From contig JBCCHB010000138.1 of the NCBI GenBank assembly GCA_039028975.1, positions 1 through 45,891 of the forward strand: a stretch of DNA of 45,891 bases, read 5' to 3'. Position numbers and translations under genes: made by a program. Below the pieces are notes generated by a model. The model was not told the DNA's origin and did no database searches. It worked only from the letters and a program-made list of their open reading frames with translations. The DNA is from JAHBNG01 sp039028975 (lineage in GTDB: Bacteria > Chloroflexota > Anaerolineae > Caldilineales > Caldilineaceae). This document shows, one piece after another, positions 1 through 8,500 of this stretch; position 1 is the stretch's first letter; each line of letters opens with the position of its first letter.

Positions 1-17
1 CTCATTTTGGGCTCCTT

Positions 18-59
18 TTGGATTAAACTTTTATAGTTGACTACTTTAGTTTAACCCAA
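18..59. promoter_or_regulatory. imperfect inverted repeat upstream of the dehydratase-like gene
   Basis: A 12-bp arm at 18-29 (TTGGATTAAACT) faces an arm at 48-59 (AGTTTAACCCAA) with one mismatch and an 18-nt spacer. It lies about 190 bp upstream of the first gene, so it may be an operator for a regulator outside the window. No convincing promoter hexamers were found beside it. Function is inferred from symmetry and position only. Confidence 0.25.
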
Positions 60-248
60 TTTAGTCCAAGTTCTTCACTTTTTCACCATTGTTTGGCAAC
101 TCTCTTTCTTTATGCAATTATTTTCTGAATGGGGGTGAGACGTATAAGTACTAAGCGGTTACGGACATTTGCACAGGACGAGAAGAATCGACTATTAGCT
201 TCCAGATCTACTAATGAAAAACTTGACATAACAAGGAGTAGCTCTTGC

Positions 249-1415
249 ATGAAAATTACCGATATTGAAGTCATCCGTATGCAGGCCAACGCCGAGCCGC
301 ACAACAATTGGCTCTTTGTCCGCATCCATACGGACAGTGGCATTAGTGGTATCGGGGAGGGTAGCCTCCAATACAAAGATGCTGCGCTGGCTGCAGAACT
401 GGAAAACTTTGGCACCTATTTGCGGGGTAAAGATCCCTTCCAAATCGAGCATATTTGGACATCGCTCCATCGACGCGTCACGTGGACAGGCGGAGCCGTC
501 ACCATTAGTGCCATCAGCGCGATTGATCTCGCATTGTGGGATATCAAAGGCAAAGCTTTGGGCGTTCCTGTTTATGAGTTGATTGGGGGCAAAGTTCGAG
601 ATCAGGTGCCACTCTATGCGAATGGTTGGCTCTCTCGTGAGCGTCCTAGCGCTCATGGCCCCCTGGACGCGGAGATTGGTTGGTATGCTGATTGTGCGAG
701 AGACGTTGTTCAGCAAGGTTTTCGCTGCTTAAAGTTCTATCCCTTTAGTGGCAGCCCCCAAGTCGTCACCCCCGAGCGCATGAATCGGGCAATTCGTGCA
801 GTTCAGGCTGTACGTGACGCTGTGGGACCTGATATTGAAGTCGCAATCGATATCCGCGCCCGCCTAAACCCGTGGAGTGCCCGGCGCGCTGCACAGCAGC
901 TCGAACAATTTAACATTGCCTGGCTAGAGGAGCCAATCCTCTTTGATAATAGTGATACCATGGCAGAATTTGCACGTTCTGTCAATGTTCCTGTGGCAAC
1001 GGGCGAACAGCTCTACACGCGCTGGGAATTTCGGTCTTTGCTAGAGAAGAATGCAGTTGGCATCATCCAGCCTGACATCTGCCACGCTGGCGGCCTGTCG
1101 GAATTGAAGAAGATTGCGACCATGGCTGAAACCTACTATGTGACCCTAGCACCCCATAACTCCAACGGCCCCATTTCAACTATCGCCAGCCTCCATCTGG
1201 ATATGGGCATTCCTAACTGCCACATGCAGGAACTGTTCCTCAATTCATTGCCCTACTACCAAGAGGTCCTAACCAACCCTCTCGTCATCGAGGATGGGTA
1301 TGGCGCCCCACCCTCTGGGCCAGGTTGGGGTACCGAATTGGACGATGCTGTGCTAGCCAAGTATCCGCCAGCAGACTTTGTTCCTATAGAGTCAGAGCCG
1401 TATCTGGCATTTTAG
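249..1415 (+). CDS. Enolase-superfamily (mandelate racemase/muconate lactonizing type) acid-sugar dehydratase-like enzyme
   Basis: Predicted 388-residue cytoplasmic enzyme that should abstract the alpha proton of a carboxylate substrate, most likely dehydrating a sugar acid. Metal ligands are visible as D201, E227 (LEEP) and E253 (TGEQ), evenly spaced by 26 residues as in mandelate racemase. The D276/H303 dyad (QPDICH, APHNSNGP) has the family spacing of 27. The N-terminal capping domain (GEGS at about 36-39) and C-terminal barrel are both complete. The usual KxK motif reads C-L-K, and the position where galactonate dehydratases carry a second histidine is R203 (D-I-R), so the substrate cannot be named. 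The start at 249 is chosen over the upstream ATG at 129 because AAGGAG at 233-238 is well spaced and the family N-terminus (MKITDIEV) begins there. The 3' end overlaps the convergent monooxygenase gene by 32 bp. Confidence 0.85.
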   Translation: MKITDIEVIRMQANAEPHNNWLFVRIHTDSGISGIGEGSLQYKDAALAAELENFGTYLRGKDPFQIEHIWTSLHRRVTWTGGAVTISAISAIDLALWDIKGKALGVPVYELIGGKVRDQVPLYANGWLSRERPSAHGPLDAEIGWYADCARDVVQQGFRCLKFYPFSGSPQVVTPERMNRAIRAVQAVRDAVGPDIEVAIDIRARLNPWSARRAAQQLEQFNIAWLEEPILFDNSDTMAEFARSVNVPVATGEQLYTRWEFRSLLEKNAVGIIQPDICHAGGLSELKKIATMAETYYVTLAPHNSNGPISTIASLHLDMGIPNCHMQELFLNSLPYYQEVLTNPLVIEDGYGAPPSGPGWGTELDDAVLAKYPPADFVPIESEPYLAF

Positions 1416-2871
1416 CGCACTCAGATTCGCTCTTGGTCCGATCGAGGAAACTGCGAACGGTATCCATATATTCCGTCCGATCATGGTTGCGGAAATTGGC
1501 CATCGACATTCGAACCGGATCACCAAAGAAATAGTATTCGTAATGTGTTTGGCGTGCGCCAAAGGCCGAAAGCGCGGTATCCCAGGCTAACCGGAAGAGC
1601 GGTATCCGGTCTTTGGACTCCAGACGAGCACTTTGATAGTAGCGCTCGATCTCTTCGGCCAGTGGGCCGTTTACATCAGCCGCCGTTGGCATGGCGACCA
1701 AACCGCTTGCACCGAGTTGGCGAATAATTTCGGCCATCTTGGGATAAAGATGTGGATAGAGATTACGAGCTGCATCGATGGGCGCCCAAGCAGGCGTCAT
1801 GACGCCGTAATCATTCGGAGCGGCCTGTTGCTCTGCCGAAAAGCGAAAGGCTTTCATCGTTTCCAGGTTCACCCAAATTTGAGAAATTTTATCTTGCACA
1901 TGCTGGAATTGCTCAATGCCGATGGAATCGACCAGTAGGGATGCCAAACCTAGAAGGAACTCCGTTTTCGCAATCGCTTTACAGAGTACTTGGTGGGCCA
2001 TGTGGATGACTGCCCCAGTGGCCTTATATGCATCATTACAAAGTTCGACATCCCGATAGAGGAAAACTTTCTCCCAAGGAACGAAAACATCATCAAAGAA
2101 GACGACGGCATCCATCTCTTCGTAGCGTGAGCCTAGGGGATGGTCATAGACGTTGCGGTCGTAGTCAAGGGTTTCACGACATTGGAACTTGAGGCCAGGT
2201 GTATTGTTTGGGATAGCAAAGCCAAAGGCATAGGGTGCATCCTCATCCGGGCTGCGTAACAAGGTTGATGGGAAGACCATAATATCATCAGATATCGGTA
2301 AGGTAGCTAACATCCGTGCGCCGCGGATGACAATGCCAGCATCAGTCTCTTCCTTCACGCGGGCGGCCAAAAATGGGTCTTTCTGTTGTGCCATACTGAC
2401 CGAGCGGTTAATCTGTGGATTGATCAACGTATGAGTAAGGGATAGATCTTCTTCGCGGAGTGTCTCGTAATAGTTGCGCATATTGTCAGCAAATCCATCA
2501 CGATTTTTGTTGAGAAAATCTGCCCCACCAGCATAAGCAGCCATGGCCCGGTTTAAGTAATCGGGCATGCGTCCCATCATCCCTTGGGTAAACTCGCCAC
2601 GTAAGTGCATGGCATCACCAATTTGGATTAACTCATCCTTCGTTCTCGGGATGAGATGGGTAATGCCTACTTTGTCACCACTTGTGGGTGAGGTATAAAG
2701 GCTAACTTCGGGGTGTTCCCATTGATGGTCATAGAGCGCAGCCAAGCTGTGAACACCGCCTTGAATGCCGGGTTCGGTTGTAATGTCCTCTACTTTTTTG
2801 CCGCGGTGATATAAAGCTGGTGGCTGTTCCTTAAACCGCGCTAGTACTTCTTCGCTGCGTCGTGCGCCCAT
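1384..2871 (-). CDS. HpaB-family flavin-dependent monooxygenase (4-hydroxyphenylacetate 3-hydroxylase type, oxygenase component)
   Basis: A 495-residue protein of the two-component aromatic hydroxylase family, which uses reduced FAD supplied by a separate reductase to hydroxylate phenolic rings. Family signatures run through the whole length: the N-terminal RSEEVLARF segment, RTKDELIQIGDAM followed by RGEFTQGMMGRMPDY, THTLINPQINRS, a VIRGARMLAT-like stretch, and the late PWEKVFLYRD and FGARQTHYEYYFFGDP segments. Length fits the family. The start at 2871 (MGARRSEEVL) is preferred over an ATG at 2886 because GGAGGA sits just upstream of it. No reductase partner (HpaC-like) lies in the window. 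The gene is divergent from the AraC regulator and convergent with the dehydratase-like gene, suggesting one catabolic unit. The exact substrate is unknown. Confidence 0.85.
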   Translation of the reverse strand: MGARRSEEVLARFKEQPPALYHRGKKVEDITTEPGIQGGVHSLAALYDHQWEHPEVSLYTSPTSGDKVGITHLIPRTKDELIQIGDAMHLRGEFTQGMMGRMPDYLNRAMAAYAGGADFLNKNRDGFADNMRNYYETLREEDLSLTHTLINPQINRSVSMAQQKDPFLAARVKEETDAGIVIRGARMLATLPISDDIMVFPSTLLRSPDEDAPYAFGFAIPNNTPGLKFQCRETLDYDRNVYDHPLGSRYEEMDAVVFFDDVFVPWEKVFLYRDVELCNDAYKATGAVIHMAHQVLCKAIAKTEFLLGLASLLVDSIGIEQFQHVQDKISQIWVNLETMKAFRFSAEQQAAPNDYGVMTPAWAPIDAARNLYPHLYPKMAEIIRQLGASGLVAMPTAADVNGPLAEEIERYYQSARLESKDRIPLFRLAWDTALSAFGARQTHYEYYFFGDPVRMSMANFRNHDRTEYMDTVRSFLDRTKSESECAKMPDTALTL

Positions 2872-2900
2872 GAGAATATCCTCCATTTAACGATTATTAC

Positions 2901-2936
2901 AAAGTCAGCCGTAAGGTCAACCGCAAAGTCAACCGG
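2901..2936. repeat. three tandem 12-bp repeats upstream of the monooxygenase gene
   Basis: Three head-to-tail units (AAAGTCAGCCGT, AAGGTCAACCGC, AAAGTCAACCGG) lie 30 bp upstream of the monooxygenase start. Read on the minus strand, each unit carries a TTGAC-like core (TTGACT, TTGACC, CTGACT) that could also serve as a -35 element. This is a candidate binding array for a dimeric regulator, most simply the adjacent AraC protein. The role is inferred. Confidence 0.5.
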
Positions 2937-2940
2937 TCTT

Positions 2941-2969
2941 TTGAATGTAGTCTCTGTTTACATTATAAT
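2941..2969 (+). promoter_or_regulatory. putative sigma70 promoter reading toward the AraC gene
   Basis: TTGAAT at 2941-2946 and TATAAT at 2964-2969 are separated by exactly 17 bp on the plus strand, predicting a start near 2976 and a leader of almost 290 nt before the AraC gene. The left arm of the 13-bp inverted repeat (2952-2964) lies in the spacer, where a bound protein would block polymerase. Confidence 0.5.
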
Positions 2970-3252
2970 CAGTTTGCCCTTAGCAAACTTTTCCCAAAGC
3001 GCAAAAAAGTTATCTGAAAACGCAATGTGCCTTGAGTACAACAAATACTGCACATTCAATATCAGTCGTTTTCATAGTTCAAAAAGCACCACGGAGGATG
3101 AAAAAGCCCTGCTGATCCATCTGAATCCGTGTCCTATTTTTAGGGCAGAGCACAAACCTATCAGTGTACGCTGAACTGACTGTAGACTAAGCCGACCAAT
3201 CCCCATCTTCACGGGACAAGCTGACTACGGACTACTGAAAATGTAAACAGAG
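2952..3252. promoter_or_regulatory. widely spaced 13-bp inverted repeat, candidate operator pair
   Basis: CTCTGTTTACATT at 2952-2964 is matched perfectly by its reverse complement at 3240-3252. One arm lies between the -35 and -10 of the predicted promoter and the other ends 11 bp before the AraC start codon. This arrangement suits DNA looping and autorepression by the AraC product. The pair could alternatively be the ends of a 301-bp miniature element, but no target duplication is evident and the interior shows no gene. Confidence 0.4.
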
Positions 3253-3263
3253 GCAGCCCCATC

Positions 3264-4235
3264 ATGAGCATTACCCTTTCAACCCGCGATGTCCCTAAAA
3301 ATGAACGTTTTGCCTATTGGAACCACTTAGTATCTCAGGCATTGGGCCGACTTGATACAGTATCGCAAAAGGCATCGTCGTTTTCAGGGGAAATTTACCA
3401 TCAGCCTTTTGGTAAACTCAATGTTGTCAAGGTGACCTCGAATCAATTGAGCGTTATTCGCACTGAGAAATTGATTGCGCAAGAAACCAGCGAATACATT
3501 AAGGTCAATTTCCACCTATGTGGCCGGGGTCAGTTGACTCAAAATGGTATCTCCAAAGAGTTAAGGCCAGGCGATTGGATCGCGTACGATAATACCAGAC
3601 CCTACACTCTAACATTCGACGGGAACTATGAACAACTACTCGTTTTGGTGCCAAAGCAACAGCTATCGACGCGTGTGAGTTCGCTAAATAGGGCGTTGGT
3701 ACACACCTTTTCCAGCCAGCTCGGGATGGGGAAGATCGTTGTTGATTTTGTAAAATCAACGGTCCCTGAAATTGAACGAATCCCGCCATCCGCCAAACCC
3801 CAACTAGCCAATACATTTATCGATCTTTTGGCATTGAATCTTAGTCAGGTTGGTCAAACCGCCGATACCAAAGGTTCTGCACAGGCAATTCCTACACAGG
3901 CAGTTAGTGTGGCCATGATAAAAAGCCACATCAACGATCATCTTGCGCAATCAGATCTGTCCCCAGAAACCATTGCGAATGCACTCCATATCTCTAAAAG
4001 ATATTTGCATTATCTCTTTCAACACGAAGAGACGCCGATTACTCGCTACATTTGGAATGCACGATTAGAGCAGTGCCGATCTGAGCTAGCCAACCCTCGC
4101 AATTGCCATCGTTCCATTACCGACATCGCCTTTACCTGGGGATTTAAAAGCAGCCCTCATTTCAGTCGCCTCTTTAAAGCCCGATATGGTTTATCGCCGC
4201 GTGGCTTTCGGAACAACCAAAACCAGTCAGCGTAA
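3264..4235 (+). CDS. AraC-family transcriptional regulator with AraC_binding_2-like sensor domain
   Basis: A 323-residue regulator. The N-terminal roughly 200 residues (VPKNERFAYWNHLVSQ, then GEIYHQPFG, and a cupin-like LRPGDWIAYDNTRPY) match the AraC-binding-like domain common in regulators of aromatic and ester catabolism. The C-terminal roughly 100 residues contain two helix-turn-helix units (LSPETIANALHISKRYLHYLFQ; ITDIAFTWGFKSSPHFSRLFKARYG). It is divergent from the HpaB-type monooxygenase and probably controls it and itself. The inverted repeat at 2952/3240 and the 12-bp tandem repeats are candidate sites. The ATG at 3264 has only a weak AGAGG upstream, which overlaps the right arm of the inverted repeat, so operator binding could also affect translation. 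The ligand is unknown. Confidence 0.9.
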   Translation: MSITLSTRDVPKNERFAYWNHLVSQALGRLDTVSQKASSFSGEIYHQPFGKLNVVKVTSNQLSVIRTEKLIAQETSEYIKVNFHLCGRGQLTQNGISKELRPGDWIAYDNTRPYTLTFDGNYEQLLVLVPKQQLSTRVSSLNRALVHTFSSQLGMGKIVVDFVKSTVPEIERIPPSAKPQLANTFIDLLALNLSQVGQTADTKGSAQAIPTQAVSVAMIKSHINDHLAQSDLSPETIANALHISKRYLHYLFQHEETPITRYIWNARLEQCRSELANPRNCHRSITDIAFTWGFKSSPHFSRLFKARYGLSPRGFRNNQNQSA

Positions 4236-4674
4236 TATTAGGCTACTCCAGAAAATTGCACCGGAGCAATTGAATCGGCTCAAGTACCTCGCCATGACAT
4301 GAATGCAGAGAGATAGAAGCAGATGGGTTCCAATTCGACAGGTCAATCATCTGCCGCTAGAATAGGTTCATCCCTTCCGTACATTCGAGGGCTTCCCACC
4401 CCTCTATGATTACTCATTATAGTCTCCCAGAAAAGTCTTGTACCGACTCTTGCCCAATCTGTTATGGAAAATCTGGAATGGGAGGACAGAACTTTTACGG
4501 TTGATTCTGAGTATATATGATATTTTGCAACCTCTTGCATGTTTGGTTCGTACTGGTTTGGGAGGATAAATTACAAAGGAATGAGTCACAAATGATTTGG
4601 ATATTCATTGGAAATTAAACTTCAAAATGTCCAAATTTATTGAACCTCCATTCCGAAAAATGGAGTTTATACGT
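4236..4674. other. intergenic region between the AraC gene and the kinase-like gene
   Basis: About 440 bases without a supported gene. The only recognisable structure is the short inverted-repeat element at 4427-4500. An ATG at 4597 is in frame with the next gene but lacks a ribosome-binding site. Confidence 0.5.
4427..4500 (+). mobile_element. miniature inverted-repeat element, copy 1
   Basis: A 74-bp sequence starting CCAGAAAAGTCTTGTACC and ending GGACAGAACTTTTACGG. It aligns with the elements at 5415-5490 and 26218-26311, both in the opposite orientation, at the ends and at internal blocks (GACTCTTG, TGGAA, GGACA). Its right end is degenerate (TTACGG instead of TTCTGG). It has no coding capacity. 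Confidence 0.55.
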
Positions 4675-5445
4675 ATGTCATCCACCTATTTAGAGCCAAC
4701 GATCATCAAAAATTCCCTCTTTGCCCCTCTTGATGAGGATCTTCACCTGGTCCGTATTGCTGGCGGGAACGAAACAGAAGTCTATGCGACCGACGACGAA
4801 CGATATGTAGTCAAAGTAAAGAGCAATAGCGAAGACGGTGAGGAGGTTACTTTGGCCGGTACGCTGGTAGAGGCACAGGCTGAAGCTCAACACCTGAAGG
4901 CTACAGCAGAGCGGATTGTTCATTGCATTGGCCCCCAGCACCAAATTCCCAACTACTTCATTGTGGCCCAGAATGATACAGGTTACTGCCAACCGGTGGT
5001 GGTTCAACCCTACTATCGTGATGCCAAAGCCCTCTTTGACATTGACTACAAAACGTTAACCCGTGACGAAAAATGCCAGCTTAGGAACCAACTACTCGAT
5101 CTGATTGGTCGTTCTGTGCGAACCTTTTTCAGAGAAGGGTGGATGCCCGATCTCTACGGCCGCACCAGCTCCAGTAAATCTGAGCGGACCCGCCTCAGTG
5201 GCTGGACAATGCTACCTTGGCGATTATGGAGCTTTTTGGTTCAGCGCAATCTGCTCTGTTCTCATAACCTGATGTGGACACCAGATGGGCGCGTTATTCT
5301 GGTCGATTACGATCCCATGCACCAGGGACAGCTCTACCAGTGGGTCTATTTTCATGTGCGGCTGGCACTCTTTGTGCGGGATCTGGTAGTACTTGGGGTT
5401 GTATTGGGGAATGGCCAGAAAAGTTCTGTTCCGCCTTCTAGGTAG
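4675..5445 (+). CDS. kinase-like fold protein (APH/Kdo-kinase-like), unknown substrate
   Basis: A 256-residue protein not confidently assignable to a named family. The layout suggests an atypical protein-kinase-like phosphotransferase: a glycine-loop-like GNETEVYA at 31-38, a candidate ATP lysine K47 in VVKVK, a possible catalytic-loop aspartate D159 (MPDLYGR), an HNLM segment at 197-200, and a metal-binding D211/D213 in VILVDYDP. The ATG at 4675 is chosen because GGAG at 4662-4665 is well spaced; in-frame ATGs at 4597, 4627 and 4660 lack one. The last ten codons (from about residue 247) and the stop lie inside an inverted-repeat element at 5415-5490, so the original C-terminus has probably been replaced. 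The activity is inferred from motifs alone. Confidence 0.6.
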   Translation: MSSTYLEPTIIKNSLFAPLDEDLHLVRIAGGNETEVYATDDERYVVKVKSNSEDGEEVTLAGTLVEAQAEAQHLKATAERIVHCIGPQHQIPNYFIVAQNDTGYCQPVVVQPYYRDAKALFDIDYKTLTRDEKCQLRNQLLDLIGRSVRTFFREGWMPDLYGRTSSSKSERTRLSGWTMLPWRLWSFLVQRNLLCSHNLMWTPDGRVILVDYDPMHQGQLYQWVYFHVRLALFVRDLVVLGVVLGNGQKSSVPPSR

Positions 5446-5490
5446 TTCCCACACTGGATGGATCCAAGAGTCGGGACAAAGCTTTTCTGG
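5415..5490 (-). mobile_element. miniature inverted-repeat element, copy 3, overlapping a gene end
   Basis: A 76-bp element with intact inverted ends (CCAGAAAAGTTCTGT at the left, ACAAAGCTTTTCTGG at the right). Internal blocks match copy 1 in reverse orientation. Its first 31 bases encode the final residues and stop codon of the kinase-like gene. The remainder separates that gene from the end of the convergent FG-GAP gene. Confidence 0.6.
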
Positions 5491-5523
5491 CAAAAATATA
5501 CGAGGATTTAGAACCAACTCAAA

Positions 5524-8500
5524 CTACTTCAACTGGAGCAACACCGACTCCACTTCCTCTTTAAATGCACTTTCTGGATCCCGCTCAAGTAGGGTCTCAA
5601 AATCAGTTACGGCACTTTCGATATCTTCCAACCCCAGGTAGGTGAAGCCGCGCCAGTAGTAGGTATCAGCATAGTCGGGTATGAGCCCGATGACTTCATT
5701 CAGATCGGCTAATGCTTCATCGTAGGATTCCTGAATGTAGTTCACGGTGCCTCGGTTGTAGTAGGCTTGCCAGAAGGTTTCGTCAGCTTCAATAGCGTTG
5801 TTAAAGTTCGTCAACGCTTCATCGTAGCGCTCCTGAACCAGGAAGACCCGTCCACGCCCGTTGTGGCCTAAGGCATATGTGGGATCCGCTTCGATGGCTA
5901 GGTCAAATTGAATAAGGGCATCGTCGTAGGCACCGCTTAGGAGCAGTTCCGTGCCTATTTCCCAATAGGATTCGGCCAAAGCAGACGGATCCTCAGCATC
6001 CCGGTCAGTCGCTGTCTCTTCATTAGTCTCTTCACTAGCCTCATCAGTGGTCTCATCATCGGCCTCGTCAGTCGCTTTGTCACTGGTCTCCACGTCATTC
6101 TCTTCGGTTGTTTCGTCAGCGGTCTCCTCAATCAGCTGCCCAATTGTCTTTCTCTCGGGTGCTGCTTCTGCCGTCAATTCACCACCGTAAAAGACCAAAA
6201 TCGAGGTGACCACATCTTCGCCTTCTTGAATCGCGCCAAAATCAAAGTCGGCTATGGCAACGTCATCATAGCCATCCCCATTCAGGTCACCCACACCAAA
6301 GTCCTGGAAGAACGTATAGAACGGATCACCCACATCGAGTGCATACTGGTAAAGGGGCGTGCTGCTAATGCCATCTGGGCTGCCTGGGTAGATCTGCCAG
6401 ACGAGCACTTCCTCGTCCTGGTTGGCCATAGCCGTTAACATATCATTGTAGCCATCTCCATTCACATCCCCAATCCCACTTAGGGCCATACCCAGGAACT
6501 GATCAGCATCGGCTGAAATCACCTGCTCCTCTAGTTCATCACGATTAAGATAGATTACAATGTGACCACTCTCATCAGAGATTTCAGTCGTTGCGAAATC
6601 AGGACTGCCATTGCCATCCACATCTCCCAATCCTGTAACCCTCATTCCCAGACTTGCACCTTCCACTTCGCTATTGCCCTCCCAAACGGGAACGGGATCG
6701 ATGCCATCTGGCGTACCTACCAATGCATTCAATTGAGAAGCATCTTCAACTTCGGTCAGGGGAAGACTAATCAAAATATCGCCAAAGCCATCACCATTCA
6801 GATCACCAGCGGCACTCAAATCCATCATGAAGTCACCGGATAGAGGAATGGTACGAGAGAGAGATGGTTCTAGGTCCAGCCCTTCATTCCCTCCGTGGTA
6901 GATGGTAAAGCGACCGGCTCCCTCACCGCTAAAGGGAATGCTAATGATCCCCAAATCGGCAAGGCCGTCACCATTTACATCACCCACGCCCACAAGGCGT
7001 ACGCCAGTTACCTCTTCAAAGGGATTTTCTGAATCAACATCCCAATCTGAGGCAAGGGCAAGCCCATCAGCCCCACCATGATAGACAAGTATCCGACTCG
7101 CATCCGATTCGGTGCTGACAATGGCAACGGCCATATCGTTGAAGCCATCGCCATTTACATCACCGACTGACGCAACCGAGAAGGCAGACAAATCAGCCAC
7201 AGATTGACCATCCGCGTCTTCTACTGTGGGCCATTCAGCTGGCCCGACTTCCCAATCCGGCGTAGTGGATATTCCTTCGTTAGAGCCATAATGGACAACC
7301 AACCGTCCCGACATCTCAAGTTCGGGGTTGCCAAAGGATGCCACCGCTAGTTCATCATAGCCATCGCCATTCACATCCTCTATAATAACCGTCTGCCAGC
7401 CATATGCCTCACCGGGTTCACCTTGGCCAGCGGTTTGTTGGCGAGTAGGGATCCAGCCGGAGGAAGAGAAGGTATCATTGATAGCAGCGACTGATTCGCT
7501 AGTGGTCTCACTGGTGGTCTCACTAGTGGTTTCATTTGAAGATTCACTGGTCGCTTCTTCTACCGGCTTGGCCTCCATGCCAAAGATTGTGATCCGACCA
7601 TCTTCTTGGCCATCAGGGTAGCCAGGTTCAGCAATCAAATAGTCATCCAGGCCATCTTGGTTCAAATCGCCAACAGGGTTGATCCGCATATCCCAATCAT
7701 AGGGCTCTAATAGTTCAACTTCGTGGACAAATATCGCATCTGAGACGCCGCTCTCGCTAAGCTCGGCACTGCCTGCGTAGATGTGGACAAAGGTTGGGCC
7801 TTCGCTATCTTCCGCCTCAGCAATGGCAAAATCGGCAAGCCCATCTCCATTAATGTCTCCTAACCCTGCCAGGCTGGCACCCAACCAAATACCGCTCTGG
7901 GTTCCCGTTGCTTGCCATCCGGGCTCACTATCTAACCCATCTTCGCTTCCAAAGTGGAGGTATACAGTGCCGGTGGCGTCTTCCATACCTGGTGCCGACA
8001 CCAGAAGATCATCAAATCCATCACCGTCGACATCGCCGATGCCCAATGCGTCATAACCATAAAAATCACCATTATTCTCACCCTGACCGGAGAAGACAAT
8101 CGTACCGACCAATCCGTCCTCGCTTCCTTGGAGGATAGCAATGCTGCCAGGGACCTGGTTGTCCAAGGAGGGGGCAATAATTAGATCTGCGAAGCCGTCA
8201 CCATTCACATCTCCAGCAGGAGCCACATATGCCCCGAGATCTCGATCTTCAACTGTGACAAATCCCGCTTCTGAGGTCAGCCCCACATCACTTCCATAAT
8301 AGAGCACCATCTGGTTGATAAATTCATTGTCCTCGGTGGTTCTTTGGTAGGTTAGGGCAAAATCATCATAGCCGTCACCATTGATGTCGCCAACACCTGC
8401 CGCCATAGAACCGGCAACCGAATCTTCATCTGCCCCAATAAACCACCACTGGGCTGCAGCCGAGAGGCCTTCGTCACTGCCGTAGTAGACATAAACCTTG

